A stretch of 64,000 nucleotides of DNA from contig JAUTXW010004473.1 in the NCBI GenBank assembly GCA_030620095.1, positions 434,001-498,000 on the forward strand. The letters are read 5' to 3'. Shown here piece by piece: positions 1 to 13,045 of the stretch (its first letter is position 1; the number at the start of each line of letters is the position of its first letter). This stretch comes from Kuschelorhynchus macadamiae (taxonomy: Eukaryota > Arthropoda > Insecta > Coleoptera > Curculionidae). The notes under the pieces are model-generated. The model saw nothing but the letters and a program-made list of their open reading frames with translations. It was not told the DNA's origin and searched no databases. A program made the translations under genes and the position numbers.

Positions 1-46
1 ACTGACCTATTTTGGCAGAAAACGATGACGTTAAATGTCCATGTAA

Positions 47-1120
47 TATTATAAACAACTAGAGGGAACTGCGATGGGCAATTGCTTATCTCCGTTCCTT
101 GCAAATTTGTTTATGGGTAGATTAGAAACCCAATTCAAAAAAGAACTCAAGTATTTCCCAAGGGTGTGGTATAGATACGTAGACGATATATTTGCTATTT
201 TTGATACTAAAACAGAAAATTTGGACACTTTCTTAGAAACATTAAACAATAAATATCCTTCCATTAATTTTACGTACGAAAAGGAGAACAATGGGCAATT
301 ATCTTTTCTCGACACGTTAGTTATTAGAAATAACGATAAATTAGAATTTAATATTTATAGGAAATTTACTAATACTGATAGATATATAACATCCGACTCA
401 TTTCATTGCCGTCAACACAAAATGGCAGCATTCCATTTCTTAACTCACAGATTAGTCAATTTTCCACTAAGTAAAGAACGTTTTAACAATGAAATGAATC
501 GGATTAAAAATATAGCTAAAAGTAATGGATATAATGATAATTTTGTACATAAACTAGTAAATAGACATAAGCATAAGAAAATGTTAAAAGATGCCACTAC
601 TCTTCAAATACCTGAGGCTTCCAATAAATTCATAGTAATCCCATATGATACCAGATATACGAGAGGTCTAGAAAAAGTATTTAAAAACGTAGGTTTTAGA
701 GTAGCCTACAAAACGGAGAATAGTTTAGAAAATCTCCTTGGAAACCCCAAAGACAAAGTCGACTTGAGGGAGAGGAGTGGCATCTATAAAATTAGCTGTA
801 ATGATTGTGATCTAAAATATGTTGGGCAAACTAAACGCTCCATAAACATTCGTTTTAAAGAACACATGGCACATTTAAGATACGGAAGAACAGAAAAGTC
901 AAGCGTTGCCCAACATGCTTTGGAAAACAATCACCGAATAGGAATAAATAATCTTAAGTTGATTAAAAATATATCTAATAATAGATTATTGGATGCATTT
1001 GAGAGTATAGAAATAGTTAAATGTGGTAAGAAAGCACTAAATAAAGACAGAGGGCCTATTCCCTATAGTCCCCTCTATTGTTTACTTGACAACGGTGCAG
1101 TCGGGTGCAACCAAGTGTGA
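47..1120 (+). pseudogene. Penelope-like RT/GIY-YIG polyprotein, 5'-broken
   Basis: The open frame from the ATG at 74 gives 348 residues. It opens with the PLE signature MGNCLSPFLANLFM (residues 1-14), followed by the catalytic YVDD box at 35-38 (reverse transcriptase motif C) and the thumb-type LSFLDTL segment. The C-terminal domain is a GIY-YIG nuclease: SGIYKISC at about 235-242 and KYVGQTKRS around 250-258, with a CNDC pair between them as in PLE zinc-binding linkers. Such proteins cut and prime DNA for target-primed reverse transcription. The frame can be read back to about 47 (YYKQLEGTA), but a TAA sits at 44-46, so the upstream RT is out of frame or missing and the copy is dead. Palm motif A is not in the window. 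Confidence 0.85.
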
Positions 1121-1174
1121 CCACATTTACCTATAAATAGTCTCGGTTAGGATAAGTTACTTTAGTTTATATCA

Positions 1175-1216
1175 TCTGCTGATGATGCTAACTTGGTTAG
1201 CGAAACGCGCGTCCAG
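1175..1216 (+). ncRNA. hammerhead ribozyme-like motif of PLE terminal region
   Basis: The conserved core CTGATGA is at 1179-1185 and GAAA at 1202-1205. Between them lies a stem II hairpin: GCTAA (1187-1191) pairs with TTAGC (1197-1201). A very short self-complementary stem III (ACGCGCGT, 1205-1212) ends in GTC, the expected cleavage site (after C1213). Stem I is TCTG (1175-1178) with CAGA (1214-1217). T1186 lies where stem II should start and does not pair, a small deviation. Minimal hammerheads with tiny stem III are known from PLE terminal repeats, which matches the location 55 bp after the PLE stop codon. Self-cleavage is inferred, not shown. Confidence 0.62.
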
Positions 1217-1240
1217 AACGTAACAAGTTGTGGTGTAGTG

Positions 1241-2266
1241 TGGTTAGAACTCTTGTATTTTGCTCTTCTTCTTCATTATGGCCAGTTCTTCGACCGAGTG
1301 TTACTGCGATCTGAACTAAAACTGATTTACGAAACGGATGACATTAGCGCAAAAAAAACGATAAGGAACTAATGCAATTTTTAAGACAAGTAACTGAAAG
1401 ATGCCTGCACCGAAGTGTCGAAATTGTGTGAATTAGTATTGACAATACCTGCCACAAGTTCATCAGTAGAATACAATTGTTCAACAATTAAACGTTTACA
1501 AAATTTCGTGAGAAATTCAACGGGGTAGGAGAGACTTTCGCATACATCGCTGTTGTCCATTGAAAATAAACTTTTCCATAATATGTCGGAGTATAGACGT
1601 TTTTATGATGACGTCATTGACGAATTTGCAAAAAATTACATTATAAATAGGTAAGTTTCTAAAAATTGCTTCCCTTTCTTAAAATTTCACCGCACGCCCC
1701 TGAATAAAAGAAAAGTATAACTATCCTACTTATTCATGTTTTGTGCTATGGCAGAATTAGCACATTTAGGTTAGGTTTACTTTGCTTTTAAATTCTATAC
1801 AACTGTTCCTATTTTTTTAACAGTTTGAGGGAGAAGGGTTTTCGCCAGCTCAAGGCGTATTTTATTCTTTATACAATGGACTATTTTGCATACCCGATAT
1901 AAAAATGATAAACTACATTTGTGGACGTTTAAAGGCATGCAGGCAATTTTATAAACTTGTTTATTTTAAAATTAAATGTCCAGTTAGGAATACCTTACTA
2001 AATACCTATATAAAACATCAATTCGTTTTCTTTGCGTAAGGTCAAATAAATCTATATATTTCCACTTTTTAAAATAAAATAATTTTGAGATAAGAAATAA
2101 GAACAACTAAGAATGATAATTTGATTGATTTCTTTATGTTATATGACAAAAAACAACCAATAACGGAGGAAGAATTCACTAAAGAAAAAAATAAAACTAA
2201 AATCTGTTACACGAACCCACCGTAACTAACTCAGATATGACCTATACATATATTCATATTCCTTAA
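1241..2266. other. No gene recognised; AT-rich spacer
   Basis: I see no coding frame with family resemblance. The only notable content is the segment at 1567-1703, which is repeated in inverted orientation at the end of the window. Confidence 0.5.
1567..1703 (+). repeat. Inverted copy of the segment at window end (63850-64000)
   Basis: Read on the plus strand this segment matches the reverse complement of 63850-64000 with small differences, including the block around ATGATGACGTCATTGACG. The match runs to the last base of the window, so the full repeat extends further. The family is not recognised. Confidence 0.8.
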
Positions 2267-2284
2267 TAGGGTAAACAGCCCTAA

Positions 2285-3130
2285 TGTTGGCACCTACCCA
2301 ATTATTGGCACATACATATATTTTAATCAAAAATAAGATCCTATTAGAAATATATTTTAGCACGATGTATTTTTTGGATACTTGGCAAGCTTGCCTAATC
2401 TACACTGCAATAAGTCAGCCTTTTTATAGCGTCAGTTTCGCACAAAGCGGCCAAGAAGACGGGTGTGTTTTGTTGTGATCAAAAAAGGTAAGAAATTACG
2501 AGTTTTCTTAAGCAACCTTCTGTAAACATTTGCTTCTTAAAAATTTTTCTGACTAAATTTGGAGATATGTAAGTTAAAGTAGTTAAGGAAATAGTTTTGT
2601 ATTATTGTTTTTTTAATTTTTATTAATTTAAACACACCTATATTAGTAAAAAGGCGGGTGCCAACTATTGGTATCGGAAAACAAGCTTTTTCCATTTATT
2701 GGCACCTGATGCCAACAATAGGGATACTTTAAAAACGATGCTTGCCTAAAGTTGGCACTCTTCAAAATGCTATATTTTTGTAACTTTCTGCCACTTAAAA
2801 TGATTTAAACCCAAGTAACAATAAAATAAGAAAGTGTTCTCTCTAAACTTTATTAATTGAATAGTTTTTTTTTTCATATTTTGTCGAAATTTAGCACTTT
2901 AATTTACTAATGGTAAAATTACGTTTTTTTGTTAAAGCCCATGAAAAGTTTTTGAGGGTTTATATCGTTGTTTTCACTTTTTTAACAATTAATGTTTTAG
3001 AATACAATTTAGAACTTTCTTAAGAATATTTCGTATAAAAAAAAGGTAATTTTGTTAAGAACTTTTTAAAAAATTTGGGTGCCAACTATGGGTACCAGAA
3101 AATTGCAAATTTTCTAATTGTTGGCACCCT
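2285..3130. repeat. Left subterminal TTGGCACC repeats of pogo element
   Basis: Short copies of a motif like GGTGCCAA(C/T)(T/A)ATTGG in both orientations occur near 2286, 2303, 2658, 2697, 2708, 2748, 3080 and 3120. They are concentrated between the terminus and the gene and are likely transposase-binding sites (inference). Confidence 0.7.
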
Positions 3131-3462
3131 TTTTTTATTGCAAAAAAAGATTTAAAAAAATATTTGTGTAAGAAAATTAACCACACTAGAATGCTATTTT
3201 TATTGAAAAAATGATATTAGTAGTTCCTAACAAGATAACGATAAATAAAGTTTAGTTTTTTAAAATGGTTGTTTAATTATTCTAAATTAAAAACTTGTGA
3301 TCAAACATCAAGATTTGCTACTTACAAAAAAATCAATAGTTCAATATAGCTTATGAAAAAAAAACACTTTCACGCTAATACCAGCATTTTTACGTTCTGC
3401 ATTAAATTAAAATTATGGAAATATTTTTTTATATTGTACTATTAGGTATAATTTCTTTTTAG

Positions 3463-5964
3463 ATGTCGTCAGAAAACAGAAAACGATGTAGTTATTCTGA
3501 AGAAGTACTTCAAAAAGCTTTGGAAGAAGTTAGATGTGGAGCTGCCAAAAAATCTACAGCCAGAAAATAGAACATTCCAAGGGCAACCCTACAGTTTCGA
3601 TTGGGAGATGCATTCAAGAAAGTTGCCAAAGGACCACCCACTATACTATCTGAAGATGAAGAGACTAAGATAGTAAGCTGGATAATTGAAAGTCAAAAAA
3701 AAGGCTTCCCAAAAAGAAGAATTGATATTCAAGTCTCAGTACAACAATTTTTAAATGGTAATAAGAAAAAAACTCCATTTAAAGACAACTTTCCCGGAAA
3801 CAAGTGGTTCAAATGTTTTCTCAGAAGGCACCCCCTTTTGACACGGAGAAAAGCAGAAGCAGTAACAGTAGCTTCCGCAAGTGTATGTGAACAAGATATA
3901 AGAAAGTGGTTCAACGACATTTATACTTATTTCCAGGAAAAGGGAATTCAGGATATTTTACAGGATCCAAGTAGGATCTTTAACGGGGACGAAACTAATT
4001 TTTATTATTGTCCTACTGATTTGGGAAAAGTTCTTGCTCCAAAAGGGACTAAGAATGTTTATGAGGTCGATCAGGGTGATGCGAAACAGAATCTAACTGT
4101 TATGTTTACGTTTTCTGCATCTGGAATAGTTACGCCGCCCATGATTATATATCCAAACAAAAGACTACCCCAATCTGTTAAGAATAGTGTTCCTAAAGAA
4201 TGGAGTTATGCATTAACTGACAATGGATGGATGAAATCCGAAACATTTTTGTTTTACGTAGAGCACGTCTTATATCCTAGCCTAGTAAAAGCTGGCACGA
4301 ACTTTCCAATAGTCTTGTTTGTCGACGGACATAAAACCCATGTTACCTATGACGTAAGTACGCTATGTACCAGGTTGCAAATTATCTTAGTAGCATTGTA
4401 CCCAAACGCGACTAGGATATTGCAACCAGCCGATGTAGCAAGCTTTAAACCATTAAAGAACTTGTGGCGGTCTGGAGTGCTAGAATGGCGAAGACAACAT
4501 CCATTTGCAAAGCTTGGCAAGCCTGATTTCGCACCCATTCTGAAACAGGCTGTAGATAACTTGTCCGAAATAGCAACTGCTAATGGTTTTAGAGCATGCG
4601 GAATATTTCCTTGGGATCCTAACGCCATCGATTATTCTAAATGTTTGGGAAAAAAAAAGGATAGCTCCATAGAAAAAACAAATGAAGTACCTCTTATAGA
4701 AACCATAGAAAGAACTCTAAATTTACTTGGCTTTAAACAACTTATTGGAGAAGAAAAATACCAAGTACTCTCCAAATCAAATTTGATTATGGACGAAAAT
4801 TTAAAACTTTTAAAAAAAGTTTATAATTATTTTACAGATATGGACGTTGAGAGCGAGGATATTTTTTCAGAATCTTTTACTATACTGGCAAATACTAACG
4901 AGCTTATATATACTGAGGAAGAGATAGCCGAAATGCCAATAGTGATTGACGATGGCAGTTTGATTTTAAAGGAAATTGATGCGTTTGAAGAGAACGTTAG
5001 CATCGAAGAAGCAAATTATTGTGATCATGATATAAATTCCTTCAATACTAAAAATGCATTTGTTCAAAAAATAAATGAAACGGTCAAAATAGATAACTTT
5101 TTGCAAACTGCGAAAACACCGGAACGCAAAGGAAAAAGAGATATTAAAAGAACGTCATTTGTAATTTCTTCTACTGGCTTTAAAAAACAAGTAGAAGAGA
5201 AACAAGAAATAAAACGACAAGAAGAGCTGAAAACAGAAATTAAGAAACTAGAAAGACTCAAAAAACAAACAATAAAGAAACAAAACCAACCTAACCCGCG
5301 AAAAACAAATAAGAGAAAGAGGGACCAAGACCAACTTATTAAAGAAAATTTTGTAGAGAACAAGAAAAATGACTTTGCTTATAATAAAGATGTTGAGCAA
5401 TTAGATCTTAAGAAAATAAAAAAGAATCTTCAACAAGGAATTGACAAAGAACATCAAAAAGGGTTTAACAAAGTAATAAGTAACGATATAGTAAAGCAAA
5501 AGACAGAAAATATTATGGAAGAGAAAACAAAAGGCGATAAAAATGAAAAAGAAACAATAGCAGATCTCGATAAAATAGAAGTCGTCCAAAATGAAAAATG
5601 TAAAGAACAAAACAATATATGTGAACAAGACGGACATGAAGAGCTATCAAAAGTAGATGATGATCAATATTTCAATTCTAAAAACATATTTTTTAAATCT
5701 CCTTACGATGAAGTAATAATAAGTCAGAAAAAAATAAAGCCCAATACACATGTTCGAAATTTATTTAAATCCACAGCGAAAATATCATTGGGTTCAAAAT
5801 CCAATATAGCAGCAGAAAAAGGCTTATGCTTCATATGCCTTTACAATTTAAGTAAGATCAAAAAAGGCATTAGATGCCAAACGTGCAATAGGGAATACCA
5901 TATTTCATGTCTTGAAAAAAAACTACTTTATTGCGACGTGTACAACTTGTCTTTCAAAGACTAA
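3463..5964 (+). pseudogene. pogo/CENP-B-type DDE transposase, single early stop
   Basis: The ATG at 3463 directly follows a splice-acceptor-like TTCTTTTTAG, hinting at a 5'-UTR intron. The frame runs to 5964 (833 codons) with one in-frame TAG at 3568-3570, inside the N-terminal psq-type helix-turn-helix (...TARK stop NIPRATLQFRL); a TGG to TAG change is the likely cause. Then follow a CENPB-type DNA-binding segment and a DDE domain with FNGDET (Asp codon 3988-3990), LFVDGHKTH (4324-4326) and ILQPADVA (4432-4434), so the triad is DD35D-like and intact. The C-terminal third is a long Lys/Glu-rich, coiled-coil-like region (about 5090-5680). It ends with a C4HC-type zinc finger (CFIC...CQTC...YHISC, about 5825-5930), perhaps PHD-like. 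Downstream initiation could still make most of the protein, but DNA binding would be lost. Confidence 0.87.
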
Positions 5965-6381
5965 ATAGTATTGCTAATTGTAATAAACTTTTTGAGTACC
6001 TGTACAAACTTAAAGTTCCTTGGACATCTGTCTACCTTCTTAGATTAACGTTATAAGAATAAGTACAAGCTTAAGATTTATGTGAATTTCTAAATAAGTA
6101 GATTTTAATTAGACATTTTAGTTTTTGATATTTACTTATAGGTAGACACCTAGTTAAATTAGATTTTAGTTTGTGTTGTTTTTTTCTTACCTCTCGTTCC
6201 AAATGTTATTTTCGATACATTTTTCACATTAGAATAATTATTTTTATGTTTCAAAATTATACTTTTTTTGTAGATCAACTAATTTTTTAAATAAAACAGG
6301 TTCTAAATTTATTCTAATTGTTTTTTAATACTTTAACAAAAATACAACTTGCATGGGAGCAAATTAAAAAAAAAAAACAAT

Positions 6382-6637
6382 AGTGCCAATAATTGGGTTA
6401 CATGTGGGTGCCAATAATTGGGCAAAGGGTGCCAATCATTGGGCAATTGGTTATTTCTTTAGTTTTCTCCAAATATAAAGAAAAATGCTTTTTTGATTTC
6501 AATATTTGATATATTTCTCAATAATAATATCTTTACGGATCAAAAAATTGCAGCTCAACATAAAAATGAGTAATCCCAAGCCTCAAAAACTAAAGCCAAA
6601 GAGAAAATTTCTCTTAAGGTGCCAATAATTGGGTAGT
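6382..6637. repeat. Right subterminal GGTGCCAATAATTGGG repeats
   Basis: Four near-identical copies lie at about 6383, 6407, 6428 and 6618, the first three spaced by about 22 bp. They are the counterpart of the left-end cluster and are mirrored in the inverted copy at 8860-9115. Confidence 0.75.
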
Positions 6638-7104
6638 TTACCCTATATCACATTTCAACACGTATCGGAATTCCATTTTATATATTGAAAAATATAGGGG
6701 TTCAAATATATATGCAATTGCCAGCCTAAACTATTATCCGAAAAATATTCAAAGATTTTAATAATTATCTTTGGTATATGAAAAAACTACTATGTTTTTC
6801 GGATCAATTTTTTTTAGAAATATAACTATATGTATGCTCTCCAATTTGAGTATTTTGGAATTTCACGAAATTACTTCTGAGCATAGAAAATCTCAAGTTA
6901 GTACCGCTATTGTTTTCGAAAAATTACTAGACCTATAAACAATTTTTTTTACTTTTAAAGGCTAAAATGAAAAATTCAACATACTTAATTTAATTTAGAA
7001 GTGTTTTAGAAGATATGTGTTAAACTCTAATCGTCAAATTCTTTTTTATAACTTCGCAGACTATCACCGAAAACTACCTATTTTTGGGCATTTTACGCGA
7101 TATT

Positions 7105-7535
7105 TTCCCAATGCTAACTGACTGCAACTGCCCCCTTAAATGTATCTTTTTGAAAGTATCTAAGATATTTTTAAAAAAGTAACTTGTATCTAGAAATATT
7201 TTTTCAGTAACTATTTCAACTCTGCTGAGGCTCCGACCAACACAGGAGCTATGCAGAATACCGAAAAGAGTCTCTGCAGGCTGGTATCTTCTTTAGTTCA
7301 GATGTTCTCGATCAGAACGGTATCAGGCTTGCGGATTTATACCTTGGTTGTCGTCGTTAAAAAAGTAATTTTAGTAAATGAGACAGTTGGCGTTTTCTAT
7401 TATAGCTTCGATCGCACATAGTGCATATAGTAACAAAGGTGTTTCATCTATACAGTAGTAATTTCTAGAGTGGTAGTCAGCATTATATCTATAAATGGTG
7501 TGCTGGTATGAGTGAGCATGCGGATAGGAGGTGCA
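7105..7535 (-). repeat. Module R, copy 1 (in left palindrome arm)
   Basis: One of four copies of a segment of about 430 bp running from CCTATGCACCTCC to GCAGTCAGTTAGCA. I compared it mentally with U1, U2, U4, U5, U6, U12 snRNA and 5S rRNA and it fits none. Family unknown. Confidence 0.75.
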
Positions 7536-7665
7536 TAGGTTTTTCTGAGTGTTAGTGACGTGCCCTGTATCTAGTGTCAGAGACATTTAAGAACATGTTA
7601 CGGTATACCAAGCTGTTATTAATGCTGTTTTCGCAGGACATTTCTCTCTCCGGCTTGGATCCAGC

Positions 7666-7787
<122 letters not shown>

Positions 7788-7917
7788 GATCTGCTGGATC
7801 CAAGCCGGAGAGAGAAATGTCCTGCGAAAACAGCATTAATAACAGCTTGGTATACCGTAACATGTTCTTAAATGTCTCTGACACTAGATACAGGGCACGT
7901 CACTAACACTCAGAAAA

Positions 7918-8346
7918 ACCTATGCACCTCCTATCCGCATGCTCACTCATACCAGCACACCATTTATAGATATAATGCTGACTACCACTCTAGAAATTAC
8001 TACTGTATAGATGAAACACCTTTGTTACTATATGCACTATGTGCGATCGAAGCTATAATAGAAAACGCCAACTGTCTCATTTACTAAAATTACTTTTTTA
8101 ACGACGACAACCAAGGTATAAATCCGCAAGCCTGATACCGTTCTGATCGAGAACATCTGAACTAAAGAAGATACCAGCCTGCAGAGACTCTTTTCGGTAT
8201 TCTGCATAGCTCCTGTGTTGGTCGGAGCCTCAGCAGAGTTGAAATAGTTACTGAAAAAATATTTCTAGATACAAGTTACTTTTTTAAAAATATCTTAGAT
8301 ACTTTCAAAAAGATACATTTAAGGGGGCAGTTGCAGTCAGTTAGCA
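7918..8346 (+). repeat. Module R, copy 2 (in right palindrome arm)
   Basis: Mirror of copy 1. Other copies are at 11238-11665 and 11953-12327. Confidence 0.75.
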
Positions 8347-8849
8347 TTGGGAAAATATCGCGTAAAATGCCCAAAAATAGGTAGTTTTCGGTGATAGTCT
8401 GCGAAGTTATAAAAAAGAATTTGACGATTAGAGTTTAACACATATCTTCTAAAACACTTCTAAATTAAATTAAGTATGTTGAATTTTTCATTTTAGCCTT
8501 TAAAAGTAAAAAAAATTGTTTATAGGTCTAGTAATTTTTCGAAAACAATAGCGGTACTAACTTGAGATTTTCTATGCTCAGAAGTAATTTCGTGAAATTC
8601 CAAAATACTCAAATTGGAGAGCATACATATAGTTATATTTCTAAAAAAAATTGATCCGAAAAACATAGTAGTTTTTTCAAAACTATCACCAAAGATAATT
8701 ATTAAAATCTTTGAATATTTTTCGGAGAATAGTTTAGGCTGGCAATTGCAGTTGGTAACAGGCAAAGTTTGAACCCCTACCGCAAGAGGTCGGCCTGAGT
8801 TTTTCAATATATAAAATGGAATTCCGATCACGTGTTGAAATGTGATATA

Positions 8850-11075
<2,226 letters not shown>

Positions 11076-11209
11076 AATATTATATAATACTTAAAAACGT
11101 GTAACCCAGAGTGTTTGTTGATATATAGTAGAATTATTAGTAATAAATACGTAAAAACTTTTAAAGAGTAGTAGTGGAAACAGTTGTAGCTACTTTAGTG
11201 CTAGCTGAG

Positions 11210-11210
<1 letters not shown>
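11076..11210 (+). repeat. Foldback-element end fragment, copy 1
   Basis: Matches the outermost 135 bp of the foldback element at 20134-26284 (AACCCAGAGTGTTTG ... GTGCTAGCTGAG), then runs into (TA)n. The same PLE-tail/foldback-end fusion recurs inverted at 19840-20080. Confidence 0.75.

Positions 11211-11237
<27 letters not shown>
11211..11237. repeat. (TA)n junction tract
   Basis: Short TA tract joining the foldback end to module R copy 3. Confidence 0.9.
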
Positions 11238-11240
<3 letters not shown>

Positions 11241-11662
11241 ATGCACCTCCTATCCGCATGCTCACTCATACCAGCACACCATTTATAGATATAATGCTGA
11301 CTACCACTCTAGAAATTACTACTGTATAGATGAAACACCTTTGTTACTATATGCACTATGTGCGATCGAAGCTATAATGGAAAACGCCAACTGTCTCATT
11401 TACTAAAATTACTTTTTTAACGACGACAACCAAGGTATAAATCCGCAAGCCTGATACCGTTCTGATCGAGAACATCTGAACTAAAGAAGATACCAGCCTG
11501 CAGAGACTCTTTTCGGTATTCTGCATAGCTCCTGTGTTGGTCGGAGCCTCAGCAGAGTTGAAATAGTTACTGAAAAAATATTTCTAGATACAAGTTACTT
11601 TTTTAAAAATATCTTAGATACTTTCAAAAAGATACATTTAAGGGGGCAGTTGCAGTCAGTTA

Positions 11663-11665
<3 letters not shown>
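11238..11665 (+). repeat. Module R, copy 3
   Basis: Complete copy from CCTATGCACCTCC to GTCAGTTAGCA, bounded by (TA)n on both sides. Nearly identical to the palindrome copies, for example ATAATGG for ATAATAG. Confidence 0.75.
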
Positions 11666-11705
<40 letters not shown>

Positions 11706-11708
11706 TAG

Positions 11709-11754
<46 letters not shown>

Positions 11755-11780
11755 ATATATATATAGATATATATATATAA
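11665..11780. repeat. Interrupted (TA)n tract
   Basis: TA repeat with GATA and CATA interruptions, joining module R copy 3 to PLE tail copy B. Confidence 0.9.
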
Positions 11781-11952
11781 TGCGTTTTTATTCCGGGTGT
11801 ACATCCGTTCACTACTGTCGTTCTGAAAAGAACAGTTTTGCTGACGTTTCGCCAACATCACATTTGGCATTTTCGAAGCTTTCTTTCTCGCGTCCGAATA
11901 GAGACTGAAGTGTTGGTGACTGCGACGCTTCCTTTTGTACCCCCACTCAGAA
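11781..11952 (-). repeat. PLE-3 tail module P, copy B
   Basis: Longer copy that includes the CTTTCTCGCGTCCGAATAGA block and ends in CCCCCACTC. There it switches into module R at a shared ACTC. Confidence 0.75.
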
Positions 11953-12324
11953 AAACCTATGCACCTCCTATCCGCATGCTCACTCATACCAGCACACCAT
12001 TTATAGATATAATGCTGACTACCACTCTAGAAATTACTACTGTATAGATGAAACACCTTTGTTACTATATGCACTATGTGCGATCGAAGCTATAATGGAA
12101 AACGCCAACTGTCTCATTTACTAAAATTACTTTTTTAACGACGACAACCAAGGTATAAATCCGCAAGCCTGATACCGTTCTGATCGAGAACATCTGAACT
12201 AAAGAAGATACCAGCCTGCAGAGACTCTTTTCGGTATTCTGCATAGCTCCTGTGTTGGTCGGAGCCTCAGCAGAGTTGAAATAGTTGCTGAAAAAATATT
12301 TCTAGATGCAAGTTACTTTTTTAA

Positions 12325-12327
<3 letters not shown>
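11953..12327 (+). repeat. Module R, copy 4 (3'-truncated)
   Basis: Same start as copy 3 but cut at AAGTTACTTTTTTAAAAA, where a (TA)n begins. Confidence 0.75.

Positions 12328-12361
<34 letters not shown>
12328..12361. repeat. (TA)n at 3' end of PLE-3
   Basis: TA tract between module R copy 4 and the tail of PLE-3. Confidence 0.9.
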
Positions 12362-12362
<1 letters not shown>

Positions 12363-13045
12363 GTGTTTTTATTCCGGGTGTACATCCGTTCACTACTGTC
12401 GTTCTGAAAAGAACAGTTTTGCTGACGTTTCGCCAACATCACCTTTGGCATTTTCGAAGCTTTCTTTCTCGCGTCCGAATAGAGACTGAAGTGTTGGTGA
12501 CTGCGACGCTTCCTTTTATACCCCCACTCGGGGCCGAATGTTATATCTGCGCAGGCGTTGGTCGTTATTTATGTTTTCCGAATGGTGCTGTTGTTGTCGC
12601 GCTAATTGCGCTTGGGTTGTTGGTAGTTTTAATGATTCGTCCCTTTTATTCAAATCACCTTGTTTTTCAATTTCTATGGCTTCTCGGATTATTTTGATCT
12701 TATAATGTTCTATATTGGCAATCTCCTTACACTCATCAAAATTTATTTTATGGCCGGTTTCCTGATAATGTAAGAATTTTTGAAAGAGGTTGTTTGTTTA
12801 TTTCTGATGCTGAGCTTATGCTTTTCCACTTTTGCTGATATTCGCCTGTTAGTTTGTCCTACGTACAACTTTTCACAGTCCTGGCACGGAATACTCCGTG
12901 GTTTTCCAGTTTGATTTTATCTTTTGGGTTTCCGAGTAGTTTACCTATAGTTGTTTGTGGCTTGTGTATTGTTTGTATGTTGTGTTTCCTCCGAATTCTT
13001 CCGATTCTGTCTGTTGTGCCTTTTACATATGGTAAGACTTTAATT
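12362..13045 (-). mobile_element. Penelope-like element 3, GIY-YIG end and tail
   Basis: On the minus strand the sequence reads GKLLGNPKDKIKLENHGV followed, after a frameshift, by the GIY-YIG signature EKLYVGQTNRRIS (near 12870) and a basic C-terminal tail. The stop codon is near 12530. The remaining 170 bp form tail module P, with an AATAAA-like motif just before the (TA)n. The element is 5'-truncated at about 13045, where it meets PLE-2 head to head. The nuclease would belong to a PLE replication protein, but this copy is broken. Confidence 0.75.

Larger units (their letters stand above)
1..1240 (+). mobile_element. Penelope-like element 1, 3' part with terminal region
   Basis: This is the 3' portion of a Penelope-like retroelement cut by the window edge. 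It holds the C-terminal half of the reverse transcriptase, the fused GIY-YIG endonuclease, and a downstream terminal region with a hammerhead-like motif. The 3' limit is uncertain; I place it just after the ribozyme-like segment because the following sequence is unrelated to anything else I can recognise. Confidence 0.8.
2269..6643 (+). mobile_element. Full-length pogo-type DNA transposon
   Basis: The element is bounded by inverted GGGTAAAC termini (2269-2276 and the reverse complement at 6636-6643), each flanked by TA (2267-2268 and 6644-6645), the target duplication expected of pogo and other Tc1/mariner-superfamily elements. The outer 40 bp at both ends contain CCCAATTATTGGCAC. The interior carries a single long DDE transposase gene of CENP-B/pogo type and many short TTGGCACC-type repeats near both ends. 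Length is 4375 bp. The 3' portion from 4693 is duplicated in inverted orientation at 8850-10800. Confidence 0.88.

Noticed and set aside
5064..5637. Minus-strand hydrophobic frames opposite the pogo tail (and plus-strand copies at 9856-10429)
   Set aside because: Antisense shadows of the Lys/Glu-rich coding region, where AAA/GAA read as TTT/TTC.
7100..7535. Module R as a snRNA or 5S-derived RNA gene
   Set aside because: Compared with U1, U2, U4, U5, U6, U12 and 5S signatures; none fits, and no polymerase III box pair is convincing.
12415..12445. Second hammerhead ribozyme in PLE-3 tails (GATGTTGGCGAAACGTC on the minus strand)
   Set aside because: GAAAC and GTC are present, but the CTGATGA box and a proper stem II are not; only a GCCAA/TTGGC hairpin is visible.
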